Counted from the first letter of the stretch, positions 34,489 to 43,832 are shown. The stretch: 64,000 bases of DNA from Candidatus Electronema sp. (GCA_026645415.1 JAPEVH010000051.1:1-64000), one strand, 5' to 3'. Numbers and translations: made by a program. The notes: a model not told the origin generated them from the sequence alone.

Positions 34489-34520
34489 ATTGATAAACCT
34501 CAACGCAAAGGAGACAGAAC

Positions 34521-35969
34521 ATGGAATTTAAGGAGAAAATTTTAATTATAGGGTACGGCTCTGTCTCGAAATGCACCTTACCTGTGTTATTTAAGCATCT
34601 TAAAGTTTCGTATAGTCAAATCACGATCATTGATTTTATTGAAACAGATCAGTCCTTAAAGCATTGGACTGACAAAGGGATTAAGTTCTTTCGAGAGGAA
34701 ATCACGCCTCGGAACATGAGTAATCTACTTTCCCAGCATGTTTCTCATGGTGGCATGATTATAGATCTCTCTTGGAATATCGACACATTGGAGATGTTGC
34801 AATGGTGCCATGACCACGAGGTGTTGTATATCAATACTTCGCTGGAAGAATGGGATCCTTATTCTGACATTCGTAAACGAACGCCCTATGAAAAATCTTT
34901 GTATTGCCGCCACATGGCACTTCGCGCGAAAATAGCTAAATGGGGTCATCAATCCGTAACCGCAGTCATTGATCACGGTGCGAATCCTGGCCTGATTTCT
35001 CATTTCGTTAAAAAAGGGCTTGAAGATATTGCCCTAAAAACCCTGAAAGACAAGGAAGTTCCAGACAAAGAAAAGAAGCAGGTCGAGAAGCTGCTGACAG
35101 AAAAGGATTTTGCTCGACTGTCTATGCAGCTAGGCATTAAGGTTATTCATTGCAGCGAGCGGGACACGCAAATCACCTCCAGACCTAAAGAGATTGATGA
35201 GTTTGTTGGTACGTGGAGCATTGAAGGGCTGCGGGAGGAGGCTATTTCACCCGCAGAAATGGGCTGGGGAACTCACGAGGATGAGCCGTCCATTTTAGCC
35301 TTTCGTCCTGAAATCGGACCGGGTAATCAGATTTTTTTCTCACAAATGGGCATGAATACGTGGGTGCGCTCGTGGATACCACATCAGGAAATTGTTGGCA
35401 TGGTAATCCGGCATGGAGAGTCTTTTACCCTTTCTGATCATTTGTCGGTGTGGAAAAATAAACAGTGCATCTATCGCCCTACAGTGCATTATGCCTATAT
35501 GCCCTGTCACGAAACTATCTCTTCCCTGCATGAGCTACGCTGCCGTAACTACAAGCTCCAGCCTAAGCTGCGGATTATGCGAGATGAAATTATCAGTGGA
35601 GAGGATATTCTTGGCGCACTGCTTATGGGGAGTCGATATACTTCTTGGTGGACAGGAAGCGTTCTTAGTATTGAAGAATCGCGGCGGATTGTCCCGCATC
35701 AGAATGCCACAACCCTGCAAGTGGCTATTGGTGTAGTAAGTGCAATACTGTGGATGTTAGAACATCCTAAAAAAGGTGTCTGTGTGCCTGATGATTTACC
35801 CCATGATTACATTCTTCGCATTGCCAAGCCATATTTAGGACGGCTGCTCTCTCTTCCTTCAGACTGGACTCCTTTGACTAACTATGAGGTTATGTTCAGA
35901 GAGAATCCCCAACAATATCTAAACAAGAAAAACAAATGGAGCTTTGAGAATTTTCTCTTCAGAAACTGA
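34521..35969 (+). CDS. hss: Homospermidine synthase
   Basis: 482 aa. N-terminal Rossmann motif KILIIGYGSVSKCTLPVL; INTSLEEWDPY, VIDHGANPGLISHFVKKGL and the AEMGWGTHE region are hallmarks of bacterial homospermidine synthase in the saccharopine dehydrogenase superfamily. It makes sym-homospermidine from putrescine (or spermidine) with NAD. Ribosome site AAGGAG at 34507-34512. A terminator in the leader and tandem palindromes upstream suggest tight control. Stands alone; no other polyamine gene adjoins it. Confidence 0.93.
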   Translation: MEFKEKILIIGYGSVSKCTLPVLFKHLKVSYSQITIIDFIETDQSLKHWTDKGIKFFREEITPRNMSNLLSQHVSHGGMIIDLSWNIDTLEMLQWCHDHEVLYINTSLEEWDPYSDIRKRTPYEKSLYCRHMALRAKIAKWGHQSVTAVIDHGANPGLISHFVKKGLEDIALKTLKDKEVPDKEKKQVEKLLTEKDFARLSMQLGIKVIHCSERDTQITSRPKEIDEFVGTWSIEGLREEAISPAEMGWGTHEDEPSILAFRPEIGPGNQIFFSQMGMNTWVRSWIPHQEIVGMVIRHGESFTLSDHLSVWKNKQCIYRPTVHYAYMPCHETISSLHELRCRNYKLQPKLRIMRDEIISGEDILGALLMGSRYTSWWTGSVLSIEESRRIVPHQNATTLQVAIGVVSAILWMLEHPKKGVCVPDDLPHDYILRIAKPYLGRLLSLPSDWTPLTNYEVMFRENPQQYLNKKNKWSFENFLFRN

Positions 35970-35985
35970 AGGAAACGGCTAGAGT

Positions 35986-37377
35986 TTATGCCCTTGGCTG
36001 GGCTAAGTAGGCTGAAATATCTTCTGGTCTCAGGCAACTGTCCTCCAAGGCCAAGGTCTTCAAAGCCTCTAATGGGCCGGGCAGGAGGCAGGATTCAGAC
36101 TCTTGAAGGATGATTCTGCCTCCTTTTTCTTTCACTGCCTCCATACCGTTTTTCAAATCTACATCCACACCACTGAGGAGGATTAACGACATCAGAGAAC
36201 CAAAGACTTCAGAGGCAGAACGAAGGAGACTCTCTGCATCCAACGGGAGCTGGTTGAGTTGATCATCTTGACCTAAAACAACTGGTGCATTCCCTTGAAA
36301 AACAATCTGCCGCCGACCATAACAGTTACCAATTCGGCACTGCCCGCCAAGCAGTTCTTCATTCAAATTGAGCGTCGTTACAACATAGGGTGTAAAGCTA
36401 TTAAAATAAGAAGTAAGATGTTTGGCCATCCCAGGATACATATTCTGTAGTACCAGCACAGTCGTTGTCTCATCAGGTTCCAAGGTTGGAATAATTTTCT
36501 GTAACTCCAACATGCCTCCTAGCCCGCTAAGAATCAAGATAAGTTTTTTGGCTGCTTGGGTCGGAGTAATTTTGTGCTCTACTGGCTTGAGATTTTTGGC
36601 GCGACTGAGATTCTCAAAGCAAAATTCTCGTACATTCATCAGAATGTACTGGAGGCGGCGACCAATAAGCCGCCACGAATCAGGATTGATTGGTTTTGCT
36701 ACGACATCCACTGCTCCGTAGCGCATGAAATCAATCATCCTAAAAGAATGTTCATCATTAAAGTTACTCAGCAAGACTACCGGCGCAGGTGAGCGAATCA
36801 TGATATGCTTTAACGCCACGTCACCACTCATGACCGGCATAGTCATGTCTAAGGTAACAAGATCAGGTGTTTGCATTTCGAGAAACTTCAAAGCCTCTTT
36901 ACCATTAGTAGCAGTTCCGATCACCTTGGCATTAATCTGATCTTCAAAAAGCGTAACAAATGCTTTGGTAAAAAAGCGTGAATCATCAACGACGAGCACT
37001 GTTGGTAAGATAACTTGCTCATCTTCTTTTACTGGAGCGACCTTTTTTTGCTGTTCATCAAGACGACGAGCTGCCTCTAAGAGAAGAAAATTCCAAGAAG
37101 AATCTATAGTTCGATCGTTTGTTTTGTCAAAGAGCATACTGAAGGTGCCGGAAGGCCAGCTCATAATACGAAAAAATGCCTCTTCGCCAACCAGTTCACC
37201 AAACTCAGCGTGAACAATCTCGTTATTAGAAAAAAAGAGCACTCCCAAGTTATCATCGCTACTCAGCACACTCAGCTTGCGGTCATCTCCAGCCAAGCAG
37301 GCAAACTGGACAAGATCTACCAAACTCAGGCCTTCTATCTCTCCAACAAAGCCGTTTGTGGCAGATGTGTTGTTCAT
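35986..37377 (-). CDS. DUF4388/PATAN-REC-CheB-like protein with dead esterase domain
   Basis: 463 aa. DUF4388 (PATAN, about 8-110), receiver domain (about 125-245, VLVVDDSRF, LDMTMPVMSG, AKP) and a CheB methylesterase-like domain (about 265-460). The esterase triad is lost: the catalytic Ser position in GaSTGG reads LSGLGG (Gly), and QHM reads QNM (His to Asn); the GMGxDG loop reads GVDVDLKNG. Acts probably as a phosphorylation-controlled output or sink, not as a demethylase. Last gene of the chemosensory run, oriented with it. Confidence 0.82.
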   Translation of the reverse strand: MNNTSATNGFVGEIEGLSLVDLVQFACLAGDDRKLSVLSSDDNLGVLFFSNNEIVHAEFGELVGEEAFFRIMSWPSGTFSMLFDKTNDRTIDSSWNFLLLEAARRLDEQQKKVAPVKEDEQVILPTVLVVDDSRFFTKAFVTLFEDQINAKVIGTATNGKEALKFLEMQTPDLVTLDMTMPVMSGDVALKHIMIRSPAPVVLLSNFNDEHSFRMIDFMRYGAVDVVAKPINPDSWRLIGRRLQYILMNVREFCFENLSRAKNLKPVEHKITPTQAAKKLILILSGLGGMLELQKIIPTLEPDETTTVLVLQNMYPGMAKHLTSYFNSFTPYVVTTLNLNEELLGGQCRIGNCYGRRQIVFQGNAPVVLGQDDQLNQLPLDAESLLRSASEVFGSLMSLILLSGVDVDLKNGMEAVKEKGGRIILQESESCLLPGPLEALKTLALEDSCLRPEDISAYLAQPRA

Positions 37378-37389
37378 ATTGGTTTACTG

Positions 37390-38154
37390 CTACAGGGCGT
37401 TAAACGTGACATGGGCGGCGATAAACACCAGCATGAGGACAAAAAATTCTTTAAAGCGCGTTTCTGGCACGTGCTGAAGCAGCCGCGAGCCAAGTTGGGC
37501 ACCTATCAGAACGCCAATGATCCCTGGAAAAGCTACTGGCCAAGGAATGCTCCGCCCAAGAAGTAAATGTGCAAGTAATGCCGCCGTAGAAAGGATGAGC
37601 ATCAAGACGATACAGGTTGCCACGGATCTGATCATGGATAGGCCACAGCGCATATTAAAAAAAGGAACTAACCAGTCCCCTACCCCAATACCAAGAAAAC
37701 CTGTCAGCACACTGCCCATAGCAGCCATAGGCCGACCTTGGCGGGCAGCCTGTACATCAGCTTGATCTGAACCTTGGACAAAAAAATCATCCCCGCGCAA
37801 AAAAGCATAGGCGATAAAAAAGATGGTTAAGCCAAGGAATAGTTTGATCCATACTGGACGAAGGATCACGGAAAGGAGTACTCCTACCCCAACACTTGGC
37901 AGGCCCACCAAAGCCATCATGATGACTAATGGCCAGCTCACCAAACCAGCTTTGCTATTGCTTACTGATGCACTGAGCTGCCCGAAAATTTGAATAACAA
38001 TGGTGCAAATAACCGCCTCGTCAGCCCGAAGATGCGTAAAAGAAAGTAAAACGGGCATCCATAAAACCCCACCGCCTAAGCCAAAAAACATCGCTACTGT
38101 AGCGATACTTATGCCGACTGGCAGCATCAACCAGTTTGCTTCCGCAATCAGCAC
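37390..38154 (-). CDS. TSUP (TauE/SafE) family membrane exporter
   Basis: 254 aa, about eight membrane helices. It begins with FGLGGGVLWMPVLL, a TSUP repeat motif, and has the second half GFLGIGVGDWLVPFF. TSUP proteins move sulfite, sulfoacetate, taurine-derived anions or other small anions. Presence beside an ABC importer of the nitrate/sulfonate type suggests an anion theme. Start overlaps the stop of the HAMP gene by 7 bp. Confidence 0.88.
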   Translation of the reverse strand: MLIAEANWLMLPVGISIATVAMFFGLGGGVLWMPVLLSFTHLRADEAVICTIVIQIFGQLSASVSNSKAGLVSWPLVIMMALVGLPSVGVGVLLSVILRPVWIKLFLGLTIFFIAYAFLRGDDFFVQGSDQADVQAARQGRPMAAMGSVLTGFLGIGVGDWLVPFFNMRCGLSMIRSVATCIVLMLILSTAALLAHLLLGRSIPWPVAFPGIIGVLIGAQLGSRLLQHVPETRFKEFFVLMLVFIAAHVTFNAL

Positions 38155-38696
38155 TTATAAAAACTCCTGCCAAATTCGGTCAACGTCTCGTCTAGCTCAT
38201 CGAGCAACTCTACAGCCTCATCAACTCTTGTTGCTTCAGCACCTTCGGTCAAGGTCAAGCGGAGCTGTTCGGCCATATTTTTGGCCAGCAAGATCAGTTC
38301 TTGCTCATTGGCGTTGAGATCGTTGATATGTCGAGCTAATTCTCCTAATTCATCTTTACTCTCTTCAGACAGGGCAACGGAAAAGTCACCTGCACTCATT
38401 GCCCTAGTTCGCTCAATAATTTGCTCTAAAGGGAAGAGGATTCGCTTAATGAACAGGGTCAATACCAAGCCGATAGCCAACAGCAAGGTACTTAACATTA
38501 CCCTGACTTTGAGTAAAATATGACCGACTAAGTCCCTAGGTATGGTGCCACTCAGTTGTTCTTGAAGCCGCCCTAAGATTTCACTACCTCGAAGAAAGAA
38601 CTCTATTTCTACGGCCATTGTCAAAAAGACAATGCCGATAAAAACAATATAAAAACCCATTTGGCGCTGAAGGCCACTTTTAGGAATACCGAGCAT
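38148..38696 (-). CDS. HAMP-domain membrane protein without output domain
   Basis: 182 aa. TM1 (about 12-30), a short periplasmic loop, TM2 (about 65-84), HAMP (about 85-135: PLEQIIERTRAMSAGDFSVAL, DELGELARHIN) and a coiled-coil tail. No kinase, cyclase or MCP signalling domain follows. A second protein of the same plan lies at 47496-48161 in this run. They may act as adaptors next to the MCP/CheA array. Confidence 0.78.
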   Translation of the reverse strand: MLGIPKSGLQRQMGFYIVFIGIVFLTMAVEIEFFLRGSEILGRLQEQLSGTIPRDLVGHILLKVRVMLSTLLLAIGLVLTLFIKRILFPLEQIIERTRAMSAGDFSVALSEESKDELGELARHINDLNANEQELILLAKNMAEQLRLTLTEGAEATRVDEAVELLDELDETLTEFGRSFYKC

Positions 38697-38709
38697 CTCT
38701 ATCTGCTCA

Positions 38710-39123
38710 TCAATCTTCTTGGTTACTGAATAACTTTTCTAAATATTTTTTAAAGGCTTTCAAATCATCTTCGTAAATGTCTTTAAAACGAACGCCTATC
38801 TCGTAATTTTTTTCATCCTCTAGCTGCTGAACCCAGATGACCTCAGCGATAGCCGTTAAGGGTTTAGAGACAGAGCCAGTGTCGATAATAGCAACAATAT
38901 TATTAAGATACTGCTGCCATCCCCGTAGATCAATAACAAGCTGGAGAATCGAGCCTGGCTCGTACAACTCGTCAGTAATAAAGCAAAGTCCCTGTTCTGC
39001 CAAATTTTTAGTAACAGCTGGTTGAGCTTGTAGATTGATCATAGGATACTGGAGTTTAGTAACCAGTAGGGATGCTTGTCGATCAACTCTAGGACTTTCG
39101 CGTCTATTTTTCACAGCTACCAT
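38710..39123 (-). CDS. PilZ-domain protein (cyclic-di-GMP receptor candidate)
   Basis: 137 aa. KNRRESPRVDRQASLLV provides the RxxxR element, and the beta-barrel follows; the second motif (D/N-x-S-x-x-G) is atypical and reads KNLAEQGLCF. It also has an IGVRFKDI strand. Binding of cyclic di-GMP is therefore likely but not certain. Sits between an ABC substrate-binding protein and a HAMP protein in the chemosensory run. Confidence 0.82.
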   Translation of the reverse strand: MVAVKNRRESPRVDRQASLLVTKLQYPMINLQAQPAVTKNLAEQGLCFITDELYEPGSILQLVIDLRGWQQYLNNIVAIIDTGSVSKPLTAIAEVIWVQQLEDEKNYEIGVRFKDIYEDDLKAFKKYLEKLFSNQED

Positions 39124-39142
39124 AGCCTAATATGTTGTTTTT

Positions 39143-40216
39143 TTATGGCAATATATCATCAATTTGGTCAATATCCGTTTTCTTTACCGATTCGGCAAAA
39201 CGGGCATCGACCAACCCTTTAACACTGTTACTTTTAACCAGACCATGCTTAACCATCAGATCGGCAATTTGCTGCATTTCCGCTTCTTTTGGAACAAATT
39301 GATCAAAAATCACTTTCCTAGCATGAAGAGCATATTTGACTAAACCCACAGGCTGCGACCAATATTCTGCTGCAATTTTAGCTGCTTGGTCTAAATGTTT
39401 TTCTGCCCAAAGACCAGAACGAGCTGCACCTTGAACGAGCTTGCGTACTACCTCTGGATCCTTATCTATCGTGCTCTGCTTGACAAGGACTAAGTTACAG
39501 ATAAAAGAGGGCCAGACATCCTCGACATGAAATACTAAATCAGAGATGTTGTTTTGTAAGGTTTTTGAAGCAAATGGTTCACCAACATAATAAGCTGCCA
39601 GATCTGACTTACTCGCTAAAGCTGAGGCCATATCTGGTGGATTCATCTCTACAATGTTGATCTGGCCATTCAGCCCATATTTGTCCATCAGCTCTAGCAA
39701 ACTGAGATTATGACCAGAAAAGCGCATGGGTACTGCCACTGTTTTCCCAACTAATCCACGCAGATTACGAATATGCAAACTTTTCCTTGCCACCAAGGAG
39801 CTTTCATGCCGGTTACCAATATAAACGACCTTCACATCCTCGCCTTGCTGCCGCAACACTATGGATAACGGGGCAATAATAAAAGCAGCTTGGATTTCAT
39901 CGTTACGTAACGCCTCTGCCATTTCAGCAAAGGCACTGAACTTTAGGGCCTTAAAGTAAATATCACCTTTGTTTTTGCTGACATGGTCTAAAAGTGGAGC
40001 AGCCATGTTTGTAATAACAGGCATGTAGCCCATTGCGACAATTTTTCGGTTCCCGTGATCAAAATTCAACCAAAAATGGAGGGCGGAAATCAGTACCAGC
40101 CAAGCAACTGTGCCAACAATAAGTCGCCAACCTTGAGACAGTTTTCGCCAAGAAGTCAGCACCGATCTATAAAAGGAATCGATTCTCTTCAGCCAGAATT
40201 TTTGCTTAAACAGCAT
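39143..40216 (-). CDS. Membrane-anchored ABC substrate-binding protein (NrtA/SsuA-like)
   Basis: 357 aa. An N-terminal uncleaved membrane helix (about 32-50) is followed by a type II periplasmic-binding fold: VAMGYMPVITNMAAP, AFIIAPLSIVLRQQGEDVKVV, GKTVAVPMRFSGH and AAYYVGEPFAS. The family binds nitrate, sulfonates, taurine, bicarbonate or thiamine precursors; the ligand cannot be read from this. It overlaps the ATPase gene by 11 bp. Confidence 0.87.
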   Translation of the reverse strand: MLFKQKFWLKRIDSFYRSVLTSWRKLSQGWRLIVGTVAWLVLISALHFWLNFDHGNRKIVAMGYMPVITNMAAPLLDHVSKNKGDIYFKALKFSAFAEMAEALRNDEIQAAFIIAPLSIVLRQQGEDVKVVYIGNRHESSLVARKSLHIRNLRGLVGKTVAVPMRFSGHNLSLLELMDKYGLNGQINIVEMNPPDMASALASKSDLAAYYVGEPFASKTLQNNISDLVFHVEDVWPSFICNLVLVKQSTIDKDPEVVRKLVQGAARSGLWAEKHLDQAAKIAAEYWSQPVGLVKYALHARKVIFDQFVPKEAEMQQIADLMVKHGLVKSNSVKGLVDARFAESVKKTDIDQIDDILP

Positions 40217-41000
40217 AATTCACTCCCAGCATAAAGAATAGCTCATCTCTAAGTTTGGCTAATTCATGATTTTTCTTGAAAAAATTGCGAGGGTGAGGAA
40301 AGTCGAGCCTACGGTTCATTTTGATCTGCGAGGGTCTCCGGCTAAAAACAATGATCCGGTCGCCCATGACCAAGGCATCATCAATATCATGCGTGACAAT
40401 CAGAACGGTCTTGCCAAGGAACTGGTGCATGTTAACCACTTCCTCACGCAGCTTCATGTGGGTGAGAAAATCTAGGCCACTGAACGGCTCATCCATGATT
40501 AAGATGTCAGGATTAACAACAAGGGCGCGGGCAAGTTCAGCCCGCCGGAGCATACCACCGGAGAGCTGATGCGGATAGTGATCCTCAAATCCCTCCAGTT
40601 CCACCATTTCGATATATTCCTGAATTTTTTCGCACTGCTCATCTTTATTTTCCATGTGACGCAGGCCCAGTTCTACATTCTGCCAAACTGTCATCCACGG
40701 CAGCAAGCCGCTATGCTGAAAAACAAAGATATTGTCTGAGCTAGGCCCGGTGATTTCCTTGTCATCAATCATTACCGAACCAGAACTTTGCCGATCAAAA
40801 CCAGCGACAATACGCATGAGTGTCGATTTACCACAGCCAGATGGACCGAGGAAACAGACCATCTCGCCTTCCTCGATCTCAATATTGATATCCTCAAGTA
40901 CCGGCACCACTTGTCCGAAAGAACTTACTTCCTCCTCGCGTTTGATTTTACGCCGGTTGATAAACTCCTTATTTAGACCAACTATTTGAATATGTCCCAT
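40206..41000 (-). CDS. ABC transporter ATP-binding protein (NrtD/SsuB/TauB-like)
   Basis: 264 aa from ATG 41000; the frame continues upstream without conserved sequence. Walker A GPSGCGKST, Q-loop FVFQHSGLLPW, signature LSGGMLRRAELARAL, Walker B ILIMDEPFSGLD and H-loop VTHDIDDAL. Has an extra N-terminal insert (INRRKIKREEEVSSFG) compared with SsuB. Powers import by the neighbouring permease and binding protein. Confidence 0.92.
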   Translation of the reverse strand: MGHIQIVGLNKEFINRRKIKREEEVSSFGQVVPVLEDINIEIEEGEMVCFLGPSGCGKSTLMRIVAGFDRQSSGSVMIDDKEITGPSSDNIFVFQHSGLLPWMTVWQNVELGLRHMENKDEQCEKIQEYIEMVELEGFEDHYPHQLSGGMLRRAELARALVVNPDILIMDEPFSGLDFLTHMKLREEVVNMHQFLGKTVLIVTHDIDDALVMGDRIIVFSRRPSQIKMNRRLDFPHPRNFFKKNHELAKLRDELFFMLGVNYAV

Positions 41001-41010
41001 TATTGTTCCG

Positions 41011-41778
41011 TTATATCTGCCGGATGCCCCAAGAGGCGGAATCAATCCTGCCCAGTCGCCGCATGATAGAATCGAGCAGAAGACCAATCAGACCAATGAC
41101 AATCATGCCATCCAAAACATAATCCATTCGCAGGCCGTTCCGAGCATCAAGAATCAGATATCCCAGACCTGACTGGACAGCAATCATCTCTGCTGCGACA
41201 ACGACGATCCAAGAAATTGTTACTGTTAAACGGAGAGCGGTAATGATATCAGGAATAATTGCTGGAATAACGACTTTTTTAATCACCTCAGTCCGACTAA
41301 AGTCAAAGTTGGCCGCAACATAGAAATAGGTTGGATTAATCGACTGCACCGCTACTGTAGTAGAGACCACAATTGGAAAAAAGCTGGACAGAAAAATTAG
41401 AAAAATAGCTGGTTGATCGCCAATGCCAAACCAGAGCATGGCCAAAGGAATCCACGCTAATGGTGAAATAGGCCGGAGAAAATGAATAACCGGATTAAAG
41501 AGCAACGCAAAAGTCTCACTTCGGCCAAGAATAATGCCAAAAGGAATACCTAAAGCAGCAGCTAAGTAAAATCCAGCCGTGACCCGAAACAGACTAGCTA
41601 CAGTGTGTTTAAAGATAGCACCATTACGGATCAGCTCAATCATGCTAAAAAAAACTTGGCTAGGGCCAGGCAAGGAATTGGTATTCAAACCGGCAAAGCG
41701 GACTGTCAGCTCCCAAGCAATGACGAGTACGGTAAAGGAAAGAAAGGGAGCTAATTTCTCAGCAAGAGAATTATTCAT
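41011..41778 (-). CDS. ABC transporter permease (NrtB/SsuC/TauC-like)
   Basis: 255 aa, about six membrane helices. The EAA-like loop reads AANFDFSRTEVIKKVVIPAIIPDIITALR, and the C-terminal WIVVVAAEMIA region matches this family. First of three transporter genes (permease, ATPase, binding protein) downstream of the chemosensory genes, 48 bp after the ParA gene. Confidence 0.92.
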   Translation of the reverse strand: MNNSLAEKLAPFLSFTVLVIAWELTVRFAGLNTNSLPGPSQVFFSMIELIRNGAIFKHTVASLFRVTAGFYLAAALGIPFGIILGRSETFALLFNPVIHFLRPISPLAWIPLAMLWFGIGDQPAIFLIFLSSFFPIVVSTTVAVQSINPTYFYVAANFDFSRTEVIKKVVIPAIIPDIITALRLTVTISWIVVVAAEMIAVQSGLGYLILDARNGLRMDYVLDGMIVIGLIGLLLDSIMRRLGRIDSASWGIRQI

Positions 41779-41826
41779 GGGTAGGTCTAGTCAGAGAGAA
41801 AACAGAGATGATGTGTATCTTTTTGT

Positions 41827-42738
41827 TCATCCAGCAATTTCCTCGGCAAGCTGCTTGTACTGCTGGGCAGCTCGGCTATTTTCTGCGTAATAGCTAAGTG
41901 GTGCGTTAACGATGTGAGATTCCTGTATTTGATCATCTGCATCAATTACTGTTTTGAAGAGATTATCACCACAGGTCTGACGGAGTTTGTCTTGAATGAC
42001 CTTTTCAGAAGTGCTTCGGTCATTACGCATGGTAATCAGCACCTTACATTCTACCTCTCTATTGACCTTTTTCTTCAACACTTTAATAATGTCATGAACT
42101 TGACTAACGCCGTGCATTGATAAATATTCACAGGTGCTTGGAATAATAACCAAGTTAGCAGCCACTAAAGCATTGAGCGTGAAAAATTCAATAGAAGGTG
42201 GCGTATCAATCAAAATATGATCATAGTTATCTTGAATGCTTTTTAGGTGCTCTTTAAGTAGGTATTCAAAGTTGTGCTGACTAAGATATTGTTTTTTCAG
42301 CAAGGCCATTCTACTTCCTGAAGGGAGCAAAGAGAGATTAGGATACTTCGTCTTTAGTACTACCTCGCTAATATTTTTCCCGCCAGTTAGTACATCATAA
42401 AAAGATTTGACTCCCCGAAACCCCAGAAGAATAGTCAAGTTAGCCTGCACATCAAAATCAATGAGTAAGACCTTCTTGCCCATTTTTGCAAAAGCGGCAC
42501 CAAGATTGAGGCAAGTGGTTGTCTTGGCCACGCCTCCTTTTTGATTACTGATGGCAATGATCCGGCTGTAGTCAGGCTGTAGCTCATCTTGAAGTAAAAT
42601 AGATTCTTCAGCCAATGCAGGCCGTTGCACCATAAAACGGAAACCGCATTTATGACAGCGCACCTTCAGCTCCGGCTTATCCAGCATGCTGTCAGCGAGC
42701 TTGTATCTGGTTTTACACTGTTCACATGTGATGATCAT
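41827..42738 (-). CDS. ParA/MinD-type ATPase with N-terminal zinc ribbon
   Basis: 303 aa. The N-terminal MJ0042-type zinc ribbon (CEQC and CHKC, residues 5-35) is followed by a ParA ATPase (about 58-300) with deviant Walker A SNQKGGVAKTTTCLNLG, LLIDFDVQANLT and HILIDTPPS. ParA proteins in che operons (ParC type) position chemosensory clusters in the cell. Location between cheB-like and transporter genes, all on one strand, fits that role. No parB is next to it. The zinc ribbon is unusual for ParC and could bind another array protein. Confidence 0.87.
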   Translation of the reverse strand: MIITCEQCKTRYKLADSMLDKPELKVRCHKCGFRFMVQRPALAEESILLQDELQPDYSRIIAISNQKGGVAKTTTCLNLGAAFAKMGKKVLLIDFDVQANLTILLGFRGVKSFYDVLTGGKNISEVVLKTKYPNLSLLPSGSRMALLKKQYLSQHNFEYLLKEHLKSIQDNYDHILIDTPPSIEFFTLNALVAANLVIIPSTCEYLSMHGVSQVHDIIKVLKKKVNREVECKVLITMRNDRSTSEKVIQDKLRQTCGDNLFKTVIDADDQIQESHIVNAPLSYYAENSRAAQQYKQLAEEIAG

Positions 42739-42776
42739 GATTTCTTCCTGCTATCTGACCGGCATTCCCGGAACGT

Positions 42777-43832
42777 TTATTTTTTCACAACTGAGCTGAT
42801 GGCTTCAGCGAGTTTGTCTTCTTCAGCAACAATATCAACCAATTTTCTTTGAATAGCCATTGCTGCGAGATTGGGATAGATGCAGCTTTCCACACTTTGG
42901 ACAATGGTTGTACCTCCTTTTGCCTGAATAGCGGCAAAACCTTCGGAACCGTCATCTCCATAACCGGTCAACAGTATGCCAACCGTTTTTTCTGCAAAAA
43001 TCTCTGCTGCTGAAAGAAACAAGGTGTCTAAAGGTTTATCTGTTGGAGTACCTGTTTTAAAGCAGGGATCGCCGTAATCGTTGAATTCAATAGTCAGAGA
43101 GAGCAGGTTGGATTGAATATAGCACACCCCGCGTTGCAGGATTTTGCCATGTTCGGCTACGGCAATTTTCCAACTGGTGAATTCATTGAAGCGTTCAACA
43201 AACGAATGGATAATTTTGGGTGAGATCTCTAGCATGATGACTGCTGCTGCTGAAAGATCCGCTTCCAGCCTAGTCATCAAACGAATGAAGGAATTTGGTC
43301 CAGTAAGAGATGTACCAATGACCAGCAAAGAGCTAAAACTAGCGTTTTCTTTATCTGAAGAGCTTTGCCGATGCTTTTTGACCCGTACTCGCCGGATGTT
43401 CTGAAAATTAACCGCAGTTGCCAGTTTAATCCGGCCGACAATCTGTTGTTTGGCAACGTGAATATCGCTGGAAATGGCCCCTGAAGGTTTGGCAACAAAA
43501 TCAACCACTCCCAACCTTAGAGCTTCAAAAGTGATGGAACCATCACTAAAAAGAGAACTGAGTACGACAATCGGCACTGGTGACTCGATCATGATATGCC
43601 GAATCGCCTGAAGTCCATCCATAACTGGCATATCGATATCCAGTGTAATAACATCAGGGTGGAGTTCCTTGATCTTTCTCAGTCCTTCCGCGCCATTACG
43701 CGCGACACCAATGACTTCAATCTCAGGATCAGATTCTAGCAGATCGCTGATCGCCTTAGTCATGAAGGTGGCATCATCCACCACAAGAACTTTATATTTT
43801 CTATCCATGCCGCTCTTGTTTTCAGCCTCCAT
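42777..43832 (-). CDS. CheB-like response regulator, catalytic His lost
   Basis: 351 aa from ATG 43832, which has GGAGG 5 nt upstream; a longer frame reaches 43898. Receiver (about 12-130; VLVVDDATFM, LDIDMPVMDG, AKPSG) plus methylesterase-like domain. The Ser motif is roughly kept (IGTSLTGP), and the Asp loop is kept (LTGYGDDGSEG), but QHM is replaced by MLEIS, so the catalytic His is absent. Usual CheB length. Directly follows cheA. Confidence 0.85.
   Translation of the reverse strand: MEAENKSGMDRKYKVLVVDDATFMTKAISDLLESDPEIEVIGVARNGAEGLRKIKELHPDVITLDIDMPVMDGLQAIRHIMIESPVPIVVLSSLFSDGSITFEALRLGVVDFVAKPSGAISSDIHVAKQQIVGRIKLATAVNFQNIRRVRVKKHRQSSSDKENASFSSLLVIGTSLTGPNSFIRLMTRLEADLSAAAVIMLEISPKIIHSFVERFNEFTSWKIAVAEHGKILQRGVCYIQSNLLSLTIEFNDYGDPCFKTGTPTDKPLDTLFLSAAEIFAEKTVGILLTGYGDDGSEGFAAIQAKGGTTIVQSVESCIYPNLAAMAIQRKLVDIVAEEDKLAEAISSVVKK

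Larger units (their letters stand above)
33880..34520. other. Gene-free region before homospermidine synthase: operators, promoter, leader, terminator
   Basis: About 640 bp. It holds a tandem palindrome pair at 34125-34159, an orphan Shine-Dalgarno (AAGGAGG near 34170) without a good start codon, a candidate promoter (TTGACA 34252-34257; weak -10 TAAGTT 34275-34280), about 200 nt of leader, and a strong terminator hairpin at 34447-34488. The promoter of the DUF1538 cluster must be in its left part. Confidence 0.6.
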
